A stretch of DNA of 64,000 nucleotides. It comes from Agapetus fuscipes (lineage: Eukaryota > Arthropoda > Insecta > Trichoptera > Glossosomatidae). The notes beneath the pieces are model-generated. The model was not told where the DNA came from. It searched no databases and was given only the letters and a program-made list of their open reading frames with translations. Where the stretch lies: the NCBI GenBank assembly GCA_951799405.1, contig OX637343.1:1550001-1614000 (forward strand), given 5' to 3'. Within the stretch, counting starts at the first letter, position 1. Every line of letters starts with the position of its first letter. A program made the translations under genes and the position numbers. This document shows positions 1-9,011 of the stretch, piece by piece.

Positions 1-454
1 GCCCCAAGTACAAACACACTCGCTCAAACTTTACGTTTCACAGTAAACTAAAACACTCAACACGAGTACTGCTTCAGTTGACGTGCATATTTTTGTAAAC
101 GCTATAATTGCGTTTAGACTTGCACTGCAGTAGGTAGAAGCTAATTTAATTCCAAGGCATCGGGCTCTGTGTGAAGTTTACTAAGTACCTGCCAATAATA
201 TAGCTTGCGATAACAAAATATCGAGATACTGCTTGTGCACTAGGAATTTAATGCGATCGACTTGCTATAAACTATGAAGCACAATATCTTGGAGTGATTA
301 TTTTTTTAAATACGAATAAATGTGCAATGTTTACTATAATGAAGTCCGCATGTGAATTGAAAAAGCCAAAATTGTGCTGTCACACGGCCGGGTTATTGGT
401 TGTTGAGGACGGTATTCCCACACAAGACTGACGTTGGACGTATTTTTTTAAGTG
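1..454. other. AT-rich sequence, no gene seen
   Basis: No convincing coding exon or complete repeat is visible. A short stretch near 397-435 (a disrupted 'gacggcaatcccatac' type motif) is shared with 14395-14435, so at least part is dispersed repeat. Confidence 0.5.
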
Positions 455-605
455 CGCACTCTCACATGAAATAGGTCACGTCCTGGGCTACGGCTGTAGT
501 CGTCTGGCACATATAGTCTGTAACTCTCTAACAGGGTGGGACTGTCTATTAAGCCGTAGAGATCCGTTGCGCCTGGTTTCCAAGCTCCTGAAGCCTGTCT
601 CCTCA
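455..605 (-). repeat. Unclassified dispersed repeat, copy 1
   Basis: The reverse complement of this stretch recurs at 5445-5578, from 'cttggaaaccaggcgcaacg' to 'gtgacctatttcatgtg', with few differences. No terminal repeats or coding motif are evident, so the class is unknown. It directly precedes a LINE 3' end here and sits between two copies of a dispersed LINE-tail unit at the other locus. Confidence 0.6.
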
Positions 606-671
606 TGATGCATAAATTGTGGATAATTTCCACGCTGCCTCATGAGAAGGTTCTCTTCCATGATTAATTTT

Positions 672-1110
672 AACATTTATGAGAAAGCTCTTCTCCAGAA
701 GCTTCACTGGCTCCGTATACCGGAGTGCATTGAGTTCAAAGTGTGCACGATGGTCCACAAAGCTTTATTTGGAAAAACACCCAAATATCTCGCTGATTTG
801 ATCAAACCAGTCACCCTCGGCAAAAAAAGCCTAACACTGCGCTCGGCTGAGACTGGAGCCAAATCAAGGATTGAAGAACCTATAAGAAGAGTTAACACAA
901 TATTTGGAGAGCGTGCATTTGCAGTTGCTGGCCCTCTGGCCTGGAACCACCTGCCACATCATGTGAGAGAGCTAGAAGACCATGGAACGTTCCGGAACGC
1001 ACTGAAGACAAGCAAATTTCTGGCATCGTTTGCACCAGCGCCCTTGGAGTGACTACATCACGAAACGGCGCTATAAAGAAATCATCAACTCATCATCATC
1101 AAGGAACCTC
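672..1110 (+). mobile_element. CR1/L2-like LINE, 5'-truncated 3' end
   Basis: The open frame up to the stop near 1052 carries the C-terminal signature of CR1/L2-type reverse-transcriptase ORFs: LHWLRIPE, then a K..YLADLI segment, LTLRSAET, FGERAF, GPLAWNHLP and a final K.SKF segment. Only the region after the RT catalytic core remains. The 3' UTR has the motif 'cccttggagtgactacatc' and ends in (ATC)n near 1090-1100, a LINE-style simple-repeat tail. A second copy of this 3' end is at 58085-58165 and a degraded one at 1195-1370. Confidence 0.8.
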
Positions 1111-1194
1111 AAGAACTCTTTTTGGATTTGTTCCAACATGTTAACATACTTCCGCAGATAAGGAGTCAAAACCTCAACACCGAACCGAAATGCA

Positions 1195-1370
1195 CTGAAG
1201 AAAAACAAAAAAAATCTGGCATCACTTTCACGAGCGCACTTGGAGTGGGTTTAACTGGAATTATTCTATCCAATTCATCGATTGACATTATTGCCCAAAT
1301 TATCAGTTGCGTTTTCACGAAAATGTGCTTTAAAGAAATCATTAACTCATCATCATCATCATCATCGTGG
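1195..1370 (+). mobile_element. Degraded second LINE 3' end with (ATC)n tail
   Basis: The order of motifs repeats the 3' end just upstream: a 'tctggcatc' block, 'cgcacttggagtgg', a 'gctttaaagaaatcat' block and a longer (ATC)n run at 1343-1366. It is interrupted by about 70 bases that do not match. No open coding frame survives. Confidence 0.6.
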
Positions 1371-1513
1371 TCTATGCTAGTGTTCCGCAAACTTTTTGTG
1401 TTCAAGGTACACCTATCAAATCAAAAAAATTTAGAGGTACACCAAAGAAAAAAATATTGACTATTTAATATTGATTTATTACTAAAATCAATATACCTAA
1501 TATGAAAACATGT

Positions 1514-1840
1514 TTAGTGAGAAATGTGAGCCTGTTTAACTGAGCCCAAGCGATCAAAATTTGGAGCAATCGTTGATAAGGCTGCTCTCATCTCTTCACT
1601 GATCGTCCTCAGGCGCTCTCTTTTTTTCGATTTAATAGCAGTGAGAGTTGAGAATCCCGATTCGCATAAGTAGGTTGTGGCAAAATGGTAATAGAATTGC
1701 AACAGCGCGCTTTGAAAGCAGTGGATACTCATTATTTATATGCAGCCAAAAATGTGCTACCTCTACTTTGGAAAATTTTAGTTTTAATGTCCGATCAGTT
1801 TTCAACTCCATGAATTCTTCCTGCTCGTTTATCGGTAAGT
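1514..1840 (-). mobile_element. hAT-superfamily transposase C-terminal relic
   Basis: On the - strand two overlapping frames give parts of a hAT dimerisation region. One frame (about 1840-1660) reads LKTDRTLKLKFSKVEVAHFW, then [10 protein letters not shown]. The other (1732-1514) reads [14 protein letters not shown], then KSKKRERL and FDRL with an H-rich end. This order is characteristic of hAT/ZBED-type transposases of the Charlie group, in which CESGFS and the final DRL.S..Q.H segment are conserved. The switch between frames within a continuous alignment shows a frameshift, so it is a dead copy. Upstream sequence to 2255 is open but unrecognised. Confidence 0.75.
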
Positions 1841-2429
1841 GTCCAATCCCAACAAAGCGCCTGCTCTTATAGCTCTCAGCTATTTTTAGGTGTATTATCT
1901 TAACAAAACCTTGACGTTTTTTCCGCGGCACACCAACTGATGACCACGGCAAACGCTCTGCGGAACACTGGTCTATGCCATTGCTATCTATCGACCTGGT
2001 TGCGTCCACCGACGCCAAGTGCCCGAGCGGCCCCGCGTGCATTTGAACACCTTTGAACTTATTAACTGAAACGCCCAGATCGCGTCTGTTAAGCCCAGCT
2101 GGAATGCTGTTAGGTCTGATTGAATCGAGCCCCATGTTTCTGATAACCTTCGCGTCAGGCGCGCACACCGCATAGAGGCAAATCTCTAAAGGCGAATACT
2201 CGCAGCATGCCATTTTCCTATGTAAAGTATTGTTGTAAAGAAAAACGCAATGCAAATAATAATTATTTTAGGATGAATAAGAGTTTTAGGCTTACACGGC
2301 CGACTGATGATGCTGGAGTGATGTTTTCCGGGATCTGTTGCCGTGGTCTGTGGGAGCTGGAGCTTCCGGACGTTTCGCCCATTTCTACGATGGGCTTCTT
2401 AAGCGTGAAGTATGATGATGAAGATGATC

Positions 2430-2501
2430 TTGATGAGAACCAATCTATTTTGTCTTGCCAGTTGTCTTCATGCGACAGCAGAAGCTTGTGTGCATGCAAC
2501 G
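2430..2501 (-). mobile_element. Fragment of tRNA-derived SINE (third family)
   Basis: The block 'agttgtcttcatgcgacagc' and the adjoining bases to 'tgcatgcaacg' match the 35175-35222 part of a SINE with a tRNA-like head. Here the copy is cut at 2501, where the next LINE begins. Confidence 0.6.
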
Positions 2502-3275
2502 AGTACCACTCTCCATTGGGGGAGAGCTGATTCAGCCCTCCGACTCAGTCAGACTTCTAGGAGTCACACTGGATCGGAACCTCACAATGGGAGAGCAATT
2601 GAACTTGACTGTATCTTCCTCATTTTTTGAACTTCGCCAGATAAAGGCGATCAGGAGATGTTTACCGTCGGGAGCAGTCAAGACCCTGGTTAATGCCTTT
2701 GTGATGTCACGAGTTGACTATTGCTCAACGCTGTACATAGGTCAGCCGAAAAAGCAGTTCAACCGTCTTCAGTCTGTGCTGAATTCAGCGGCAAGACTCA
2801 TATTCGGGATGTCTAAATTTACTCGCATTACTCCATTGTTAGGGAAACTGCATTGGCTTCGTTTTCCGGAGAGGGTGGTCTACCGTGTTTGTCTGATGGT
2901 GTATAAGGCTGTAAATGGTACAGCTCCTTCATATTTGGCTGACATGTTTACACCCGTTGAGAGGGATTTGAGGCGCCAAACGCTCAGATCTGCAGGGGAT
3001 GGCGTGGTGGACTTGGTTCAGCCACACCGTCAGACACGCACTAATTTTGGGGACCGTGCTTTCCGGTTTGCGGGACCAATGGAGTGGAACAGACTGCCAC
3101 CTAATGTGAGGAAGGCAAAGACTGTTGGTGTCTTTAAAGGAGCACTAAAGACACATCTTTACAAGAAATCTTATCCGTGATTTGAGAGGGCCCTTGAGGT
3201 GTGACACACACAAAAACGGCGCTCTTTAATTATGTGTACATTAAAATAAATTATCCTTATATATATATATATAAC
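2501..3275 (+). mobile_element. CR1/L2-like LINE, 5'-truncated, C-terminal RT coding and 3' UTR
   Basis: A continuous frame to the stop at 3178-3180 reads VRLLGVTLDRNL, VNAFVMSRVDYCSTLYIG, LQSVLNSAARLIFG, LHWLRFPERVVYRVCLMVYK, APSYLADMF, LRSAGDG, FGDRAFRFAGPMEWNRLPP and K.ALKTHLYKKSYP. This is the post-catalytic and C-terminal part of a CR1/L2-clade ORF2 and is nearly intact, so the insertion is fairly young. The 3' UTR contains 'cccttgaggtgtgacacaca' and ends in (TA)n at about 3260-3272. That UTR is shared with the 3' tail of SINE copies at 5855-6175, 24255-24550 and 44408-44717. Confidence 0.85.
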
Positions 3276-3580
3276 GGCATCTGTTGAACCAGGGTCGAAG
3301 TTATCGTCGCGAGATTCGAAACAACGTTCTTCTTCTTCTTGTGCCACTTCTAAGGAAGATCGGCGATCATCGTAGCTATTTTGATTTTTGATGCTGCTCG
3401 AAACAGGGACTTGGTGCTTCTGCCGAACCACTGTCGCAGGTTCTTCAGCCACGATGTCCTTCGGCGTCCCTGAGATCTTCTCCCCTCAATCTTACCCTGA
3501 ATGATAAGATGAAGGACGTTATCCGGTTCCAAATAACCGACTTGATCCCCGCGGCTATAACACCGACAATATAATACAAC
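3272..3580 (-). mobile_element. tRNA-derived SINE (third family) split by a LINE insertion
   Basis: The two halves (3272-3328 and 3516-3580) match the uninterrupted copy at 35219-35325, which has a box-B-like 'ggttcgaatcccg' on the - strand. The 187 bases between are a foreign LINE 3' end flanked by 'acgtt' on both sides, as expected of a short target-site duplication. Confidence 0.7.
3329..3515 (-). mobile_element. RTE-like LINE 3' end (GAA-tailed)
   Basis: The - strand reads an RRTSWLKNLRQWFGRSTKSL segment followed by MIADLP-like sequence and a 3' (AAG)n tail. The same ending occurs at 26870-27271, 40060-40380 and 54560-54930. It is inserted into the SINE described at 3272-3580. Confidence 0.7.
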
Positions 3581-4085
3581 GTCTATTTTGGTTACAATAA
3601 TTTCTACTCCACAGATATCATATGTCAATGCTTTGTTCTATCACTGTTTTTCTCTGTCACTTGGTCACCATCGGAGGACTAACTTTACGCAGACATATAA
3701 GCCATGGCTTTGCTGTTTGAGAATAGCACCGTATGTCTGATTTGCTCCCCTCGTCTTGTCCAACACCCCGATATCTGTGCTCGATAACCATTCAATCATT
3801 GTCCGACTAAGTACTCGCCTACTACTCGTATTTACCATCGCACCAACTTTTCGGCTCCATGTGACTAATTTAAATATTACCTTCCCCCCACCCCCCCTAG
3901 CCACCACACCTCCCTCTCCCTAGTGCTCCGATAGGGGGAGAAGAGGGGGTGACGTAACTGGGTGAGGGGCTCAGACTGGGACAGTAAATAATAAGTAAAA
4001 AACATAAATCAATGATCACAAAACCTATAACAGTGATCAGTTAGCATAATAAAGAGTAGCCGTGGTCTGGTTGGTTTTATTTCGT
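3581..4085. other. No gene seen; C-rich tract and repeat fragment
   Basis: Contains a fragment of the 'ctgtggactagaaattattt' repeat family (about 3590-3625, opposite strand), a C-rich run at 3882-3900 and GA-rich sequence at 3920-3960. No coding signal was recognised. Confidence 0.4.
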
Positions 4086-4102
4086 TAATAGTTCGCTCCC
4101 CC

Positions 4103-4339
4103 AGTTCTTGTTTATCGTATACGCCAATCTTGTCAAATATGACTTTTTCATGCAGTTGTCTTATGAATCAAATTCTACGCAATCTGAGCTAAGAAAAACC
4201 GTAAATCTCGATAATGTGAGAGTTATTTTAAATATTTTTTAAATAAATTTCTTGTTTTCATAAGACACATTGGTCCAGTACACATGCAAACATTGCTCAT
4301 GCAAAATTGTCTCAATGGCGTATACGATAAACAAGAACT
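4103..4339. mobile_element. Short inverted-repeat element (MITE)
   Basis: The left end 'agttcttgtttatcgtatac' is repeated inverted at the right end (4321-4339), giving at least 24 bp of near-perfect terminal inverted repeat around an AT-rich core. The core, including 'ctgagctaa' and 'agacacattggtc', reappears degraded at 31670-31800. A weaker inverted match continues outward to about 4085 and 4362. Superfamily unknown. Confidence 0.7.
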
Positions 4340-4366
4340 AAGGCAGCGAGTTTTGCCCGTTAACTT

Positions 4367-4800
4367 ATAATATCTGTGGACTAGAAATTATTTTAACGAA
4401 AATAGATAGTATATAATTATATCTGTTTCAACCTACTTACCAAAATGGTCATTAGTAAGAAAGAGAACAAAGACCTTCACAGTTGCATTTCCATGTGTAC
4501 AAAAAAAAACTCGGCCGAATGTAAAAACGTTTCTAGACATGTGGGAGCATTTGCCGCGTGCGTACTATGCCTGGAGCAGTCCGAACATATATAAAGCATA
4601 AAAAGGCATTCGTTTTTTAAGACATTATAGCATGTGTTGTAACTGGGCATCAAACCATAAAATGGAGAAAGCAAGAAAACATAAAGTTTGAGACGTAAAA
4701 ACATGTTTTGTATGATTATGCAAGTACAACGTTTTACAGGACTCAGACAAATGTGGTAGATAGTATGTATCAATGCAGTAAGTTAGTTTCTTACTCGATG
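4367..4800. repeat. Unclassified dispersed repeat
   Basis: It starts with 'atctgtggactagaaattat' and includes a 'cacagttgcatttcc' block and a 'gtggtagatagtatgtatca' block. The same order occurs at 20080-20660, with partial or inverted copies at 29780-30160 and 32380-32760. No transposase or RT frame was recognised. Confidence 0.6.
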
Positions 4801-5199
4801 ACTTAAACGAACTTATCACTCGATGACTTGAATACTAACTCTGTCTGAAGCGCTCTTCCTACATGGGAACAGGGGAGTTCAGAGTACACGGGCGCAAAAC
4901 AACCGAGCTGTGACTGTAACCCGATCTCCTTCCCACTGAGGGCAACGCTCCTCCAGAACCTCTCTGCGTTTCCACTCAACCACAGCATTTCACAAGAAAA
5001 CTGTACGTAAACTAATACGCTCACTAGAAGGCCTGTCTTAGTTTCTAAACAATTTTGGTTGCTAAACAGTTTTATAGTTGGTTTAGTGATATTGTATATT
5101 ATCCATGTTTGAACTCTGCTACGTAGAGCAAACCCACTTCATGGCAGGAGTTTCATTCATTTGGTTTCTGACACATTATTCTTCTACATTATGCTATAA
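4801..5199. other. No gene seen
   Basis: A 74-codon open frame on the - strand (4803-5024) shows no recognisable motif and no flanking splice or promoter logic. Nothing supportable was found. Confidence 0.4.
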
Positions 5200-5200
5200 T

Positions 5201-5436
5201 TCCTTGACTGATAGGTTGGTATGAGGTTGACCACCCATGCTGTAAAAAAATAGTTCACTTTGCCAATGTCACCCCTGTTTCAGGGAAGTCGGCAAGAGTT
5301 GTCCATTTGAGATTGAGTTTTCATATTGTAAATCCACATGCGGAATGTGTGAGCGCGAAATTATGCGTGTCTGCTTGTGGGAATGCATTTAATATGAATC
5401 TCAAATGATACATATCTTTGCAGCTTAGATTTAGAT
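5201..5436 (+). mobile_element. Dispersed LINE-tail unit (fixed 5' start, TTAGAT tail)
   Basis: One of about 26 copies in the window of a roughly 240-bp unit. It begins at 'ttccttgacttataggttgg' (here slightly changed), contains 'ctgaccacccat', 'gttcactttgccaatgtcac' and a 'cggcaagagttgca' block, and ends in 'gcagcttagatttaga'. In four places the same unit is the 3' UTR end of an RTE-like LINE (18495, 23630, 28040 and 40440 loci), so it is either the LINE's 3' terminus or a SINE using that tail. Confidence 0.75.
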
Positions 5437-5444
5437 GCTCCTTG

Positions 5445-5578
5445 ACTGAGCTTGGAAACCAGGCGCAACGGATCCCTACGGCTTAATAGACAGTCCCACC
5501 CTGTTGGAGAGTTACATACTATATGTGCCTGACGACTACAGCCGTGGGCGAGGATGTGACCTATTTCATGTGTGAGTG
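5445..5578 (+). repeat. Unclassified dispersed repeat, copy 2
   Basis: Inverted copy of the sequence at 455-605. It lies precisely between two LINE-tail units. Confidence 0.6.
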
Positions 5579-5582
5579 ACTA

Positions 5583-5836
5583 TTCCTTGACTTATAGGTT
5601 GGTATGAGACTGACCCCTCGTGCTGTAAAAATCGGTTCACTTTTGCCAATGCCACCTAGGTTTCAGGGAAAAGCGGCAGGAGTTGCAAGGCTTATGTTCA
5701 TGTGAGGTTTTGTTTATTTATATGCAGGCATGCAGAATGTGTAGGCGCAAACCTACATATGCCTGTCTGTGAGCACTGAGCATGCATTTAATATGAGCAT
5801 TAAATGTTAATATATCTTTGCAGCTTAGATTATAGA
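5583..5836 (+). mobile_element. Dispersed LINE-tail unit, divergent subfamily
   Basis: Same architecture as at 5201-5436. It shares a subfamily-specific 'ctacatatgcctgtctgtga' region and 'ggagttgcaaggcttatg' with the copy at 23630-23885. Confidence 0.7.
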
Positions 5837-5854
5837 TTCCTTGATTCAATAGTT

Positions 5855-6175
5855 GGACCGGTCCATAGTCTAGTGGTTAACACTTCGGACTCGCAAATGG
5901 AAGGTAGTGGGTTCGAATCCCGGCGGAGCACGAAAAAATATTTCATTTTCAAATTTGCTCTTCGCTGGGTTTAAAAATTAATCTGCCTTTACCAACGACC
6001 GGTCACCATCCAGTCGATGTCCATCCATGTCCATCCAGTCTTACACCAACTGGATCTTGCTTGAGAATTGGCACTTTCTACAGCGACGACCAAGCTCGCA
6101 GAGGGCTCTTGAGGTGTGATTCACACAAAAACAACTTTCATCAAATAAATTATCCTAATATTATTATTATTCAGA
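5855..6175 (+). mobile_element. tRNA-head SINE with LINE-type tail (tail ii)
   Basis: The head 'ggtccatagtctagtggtta' and 'gggttcgaatcccggcgga' carry tRNA-like box A and box B promoter elements. The body contains 'tgctcttcgctgggtt', 'gaccggtcaccat' and 'cttgcttgagaattggc'. The 3' part 'cttgaggtgtgattcacaca', then 'aaataaattatcctaat' and (ATT)n, matches the 3' UTR of the CR1/L2-like LINE at 2501-3275. Other copies with this tail are at 24255-24550 and 44408-44717. Confidence 0.8.
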
Positions 6176-6179
6176 GCCC

Positions 6180-6250
6180 TGTAACTGTAACTCTGTCGCC
6201 ATTCCGCTAGGGGTGGACAGAGCCTTTGCAGAGTTGCCTCCCAACCCCTG
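6180..6250 (-). mobile_element. RTE-like LINE 3' terminus
   Basis: On the - strand this reads 'ggcaactctgcaaaggctct' and 'gcggaatggcgacagagtta', then two 'cagttacag' units. This is the same 3' end as the LINEs at 25500-25900 and 27328-27776. Confidence 0.65.
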
Positions 6251-6316
6251 GGGAGAAAATCTCGGCGGCCGTCGGTGAAACTTACTGTACCTGTTTGATG
6301 ATAGGCCGAATAAAAC

Positions 6317-6504
6317 ATGGCGGTTCCTGAACAGCTGATCGTTGTTCCATATAAAATGTATCGGCTGTTGATACGCCTCCGTGCTTTATTTCGTCATATC
6401 TTCAAATATGCAAGGTACGATTTATCGATGGTCGTTGAGATTTCCACCCCAGGGCACGCCTCTGACCTAGAGGTTCTTGCTTTGTCTGTAGAAGAGCGAA
6501 AAAG
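6317..6504 (+). other. Possible coding exon of unknown gene
   Basis: An ATG in fair context ('aacatgg') opens 62 codons (MAVPEQLIVVPYKMYRLL, later VEISTPGHASDLEVLALSVE) ending at a good donor 'aaaaag|gtaagg'. No family was recognised. Splicing from this donor (phase 2) is not directly compatible with the first NOL4 exon seen at 24889 (phase 0). It could be a first exon of an unseen transcript, retroelement debris or chance. Confidence 0.2.
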
Positions 6505-6608
6505 GTAAGGCTAGATCGAGGTGACATTTTTTGTCAAATAACTTCAAATATGTAAATTAAATAACGGGATATTTATACGAACAGTTAATTAGACAATTTC
6601 GGTGTTCT

Positions 6609-6648
6609 CGACGTTTCGTTGGCTTCTTATCCAACATCATCAGGAGAT
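6609..6648 (-). other. Hairpin motif resembling a hammerhead core
   Basis: The - strand reads 'ctgatgatgttggataagaa', then 'gccaacgaaacg': a CTGATGA box, a short stem (ttgg/ccaa) and a CGAAAC box. The same layout recurs at 9503, 31528, 32898, 57477 and 61457. Whether it is catalytic is not known. Confidence 0.4.
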
Positions 6649-6869
6649 ACATCCTTGTTCGGCAGAGGGCAAGGATGAATTCTAAATTTGACGTGACATT
6701 ACTATGGAATGTTATATACGGGGTGAATGCAAAATATGGAAATGCATGACAAAGGTGTTGAATTCATTTAAAGATTCATCCAAGGATAGGATGGAGTAGA
6801 GCCAACTCTGTAGAGACTCTGGCCCATCCTAACATAATCTTGAAAAGAGTAACTGGAATGTAAAATGCA

Positions 6870-7370
6870 ACTAAGCCACACTTAAAGTGTAACTTCTTGC
6901 CTGCGTTATCGGCGAAGGGGTCGCATGTGGCGATTTGGGACCTATTTATTTCTACGGGTGAGGGGGCCGGCCTCACACCAACCACTTTCAGTGGAATAAT
7001 ACTGTTATAGGGATTTCCCAGCTCCCTGGAGGGCTGGTTATTATTTCTTGTGAAGGCTGAGTACACCTTGGGATCGAACTTTTGCTCTCAGCATGGAATG
7101 CAAGCATTCTACCAACTCAGCTATCGACCGGACTTTTTACGAGCTTGGTCGTCGCTAGCGCCAATTCTCAAGTACTGTAAGTCCTAGTTGCTGTAAGGCT
7201 AGATGTACATTTTGATGACCGGTCTTTGGTAAACAATTACGATTTTTTCAAACCAGCGAAGAGCAAATTTCAAAATATAAATTTTATATTTTTTTGTGCT
7301 CCGCTGGGATTCAAACTCACAACCTTCCATTTACGAGTCCAAAGTGTAACCACTGAACTACATGAAAAAT
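6870..7370 (-). mobile_element. Composite SINE with two tRNA-like heads
   Basis: Read on the - strand, the first head (box B near 7311-7325) is followed by the common body. A second tRNA-like head follows ('gatagctgagttggtagaat' and a box B near 7066-7078), then 'gtgaaggctgagtac' opposite sequence, and the tail with 'ccccttcgccgataacgcag'. Composite copies also lie at 7616-8146, 14876-15262, 31790-32222 and 37935-38430. Confidence 0.75.
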
Positions 7371-7615
7371 GTGATTAACAAATTGCAGCATTTTTACAGT
7401 ATAGGGTAGTTGGCCTCATGCCAACCTATTAGTTTAGGCATGATATATGTATTAGGAGGGCAGGAACACAAGGAGATACAAATTAACCACCCGACATAAT
7501 GCCACGTCGCTAAGGAGGTAGTGTTATACAACGCTGTATACATGTGACGCGTACATGGGGCTCAGGTTGTCCTTTGAGACACAATATTGAGCCTAAACTG
7601 ATATCTATAACTACC

Positions 7616-8146
7616 GGTCCGTAGTCTAGTGGTAACGCTTCAGACTCGTAAATGGAAGGTTGTGGGTTCGGGTCCCAGCGGAGCACAAAAATTATACTAT
7701 TCATTTTTTCAAGTTTGCTCTTCGCTGTGTTGAAAAATTCATATACGTTTACCGAAGATCGGTCATCAAAAGATTCATCCAGCTTTACAGCAAATGGGGC
7801 TTAGTTGAGAATTGGCGCTTTGTAGCGACGACTAAGCTCTTAAAAAGTCCGGTCGAAAGCTCAGTTGGTAGAATGCTTGCATTCCATGCCGAGAGCAAGG
7901 GCCCGATCTTGACCGGGGGTGTCATGTGATTTCCCGTTTCGGTGTATATTTCAAACTCAAAATAAATACCGACGAGGTGTACTAAGCTTTCACAAGAAAT
8001 GAGAACCAGCTCCCCCGTGAGCTGGGAAATCCCTACTTAAACTGAAAGTGGTTGGTGTGAGGCCGGCCCGCTTACCCGTTAAAATAAATAGGTCCCAAAT
8101 CGCCAAATACGATCCCTTCGGGGATAACGCAGGATAGAAGTTACGC
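7616..8146 (+). mobile_element. Composite SINE with two tRNA-like heads
   Basis: Head 1 starts 'ggtccgtagtctagtggtaa'. Head 2, about 230 bases on, starts 'ggtcgaaagctcagttggta' with a decayed box B. The 3' module ends in 'cccttcggggataacgcagg'. Both heads face the same way, so this is a dimeric element rather than two opposed insertions. It runs straight into a LINE 3' end at 8147. Confidence 0.8.
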
Positions 8147-8415
8147 AAACTGTCCGCTTATGGAATGAGTTATCGGTATCTGTTTTTCCAACCCAATTTA
8201 ACCTTTCGCAATTCAAATCCAATATAAATCTCCATTTCCTCTCAGTGTCTCAAAACAAAACAACCCAACACACACCACAGCGCTGCGCAGCTAACAGCCC
8301 TGCAACCGGATTAGGACAACTGCCACATCACCAACACCTCTGCGGCACTACCACAAGTGTCATAGAGTTTTTGAATCTAGGGAGCCTCCCGCACAGACGT
8401 CCTTAAAAAACACTA
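8147..8415 (+). mobile_element. CR1/L2-like LINE, extreme C-terminus
   Basis: The frame reads TVRLWNELSVSVFPTQFNLS, QFKSNINLHFLS and later LCGTTTSVIEFLNLGSLPHR before a stop near 8404. RLWN.LP/S and the F..FK..I..HFL spacing are typical of the ends of CR1/L2/Jockey-type ORF2. The last about 80 bases of coding sequence are the same sequence that forms the 3' module (tail iii) of SINEs at 11174, 13872, 16245, 35747 and 50160. Confidence 0.75.
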
Positions 8416-8439
8416 TATGTGTAGCTTAGTTGCGTTGCT

Positions 8440-8574
8440 ACCCTAGTATCTCGGCATTGCCTACGTGATAGCGCGCTGTACTGCCGTGTATCCCTACCAG
8501 CATTGCCTCCATCGATCCCTCTGCTCGCATGATTTCCTGGTCGACACTTATTTGTTATCCTACTTACTTAACGT
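8440..8574 (-). repeat. LINE 3' UTR repeat unit
   Basis: Shares 'gtatccctaccagcattg', 'ccatcgatccctctgctcgc' and 'atgatttcctggtcg' with 8880-9012 and 9740-9870. It lies downstream, on the - strand, of the LINE coding end at 8575-8770. Confidence 0.6.
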
Positions 8575-8770
8575 GTCCAGAATCACCTATGCGAGGTATC
8601 TCCAGTGACTAGCGGCAGCCACTGCATTGTCGTTTCCGTGAAACAGGTCCGTCAGTGTGCATCTTTCACCAATTAGGGAGCACACCAACATATGCGCCGA
8701 GTCCTGGACATCCCCGCAGTCGCACAGGGTGTCCTGTCCACGGTCCAGCAGGCCTCACCTCTGAAGGTTT
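8575..8770 (-). mobile_element. LINE ORF2 C-terminal Cys-rich end
   Basis: On the - strand the frame reads DTLCDCGDVQDSAHMLVCSL, then ERCTLTDLF and NDNAVAAASHWRYLA before a stop. The C.CG..QD..H.L..C pattern followed by a short helical end is the zinc-knuckle-like C-terminus of many non-LTR endonuclease-RT proteins. The rest of the element is absent. Confidence 0.75.
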
Positions 8771-9011
8771 GTCCTGCACCTTGTTACCCCAGTCCTGAGG
8801 CTTATTTTGTTATCCTGAGACTCTGCTATCCTCATACATCGCGCTGTCCACATACTCAATTCTTGTTACTTTTTAGTCTACAATTCCACCAGCCTGCTAC
8901 TCTAGTACCCCGACATTGCCTACTGCTGTACTGCTGTGTTTTCCTACCAGCATTGGCTCCATCGATCCCTCTGCTTGCATGATCTCCTGGTCGTCACTAA
9001 TTTGTTATCCT

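Noticed and set aside
1632..2255. 207-codon - strand frame as a host gene
   Set aside because: Its C-terminal third is hAT transposase in one frame and the rest of that domain continues in another frame, so it is a decayed transposon joined to unrelated sequence.
2207..2530. 107-codon + strand frame
   Set aside because: It crosses the border of a hairpin-containing repeat and a SINE fragment and has no recognised motif.
5855..5935. True tRNA gene
   Set aside because: Box A and box B are present but no cloverleaf with a proper acceptor stem can be drawn, and the same sequence recurs with SINE body and tail in more than a dozen places.
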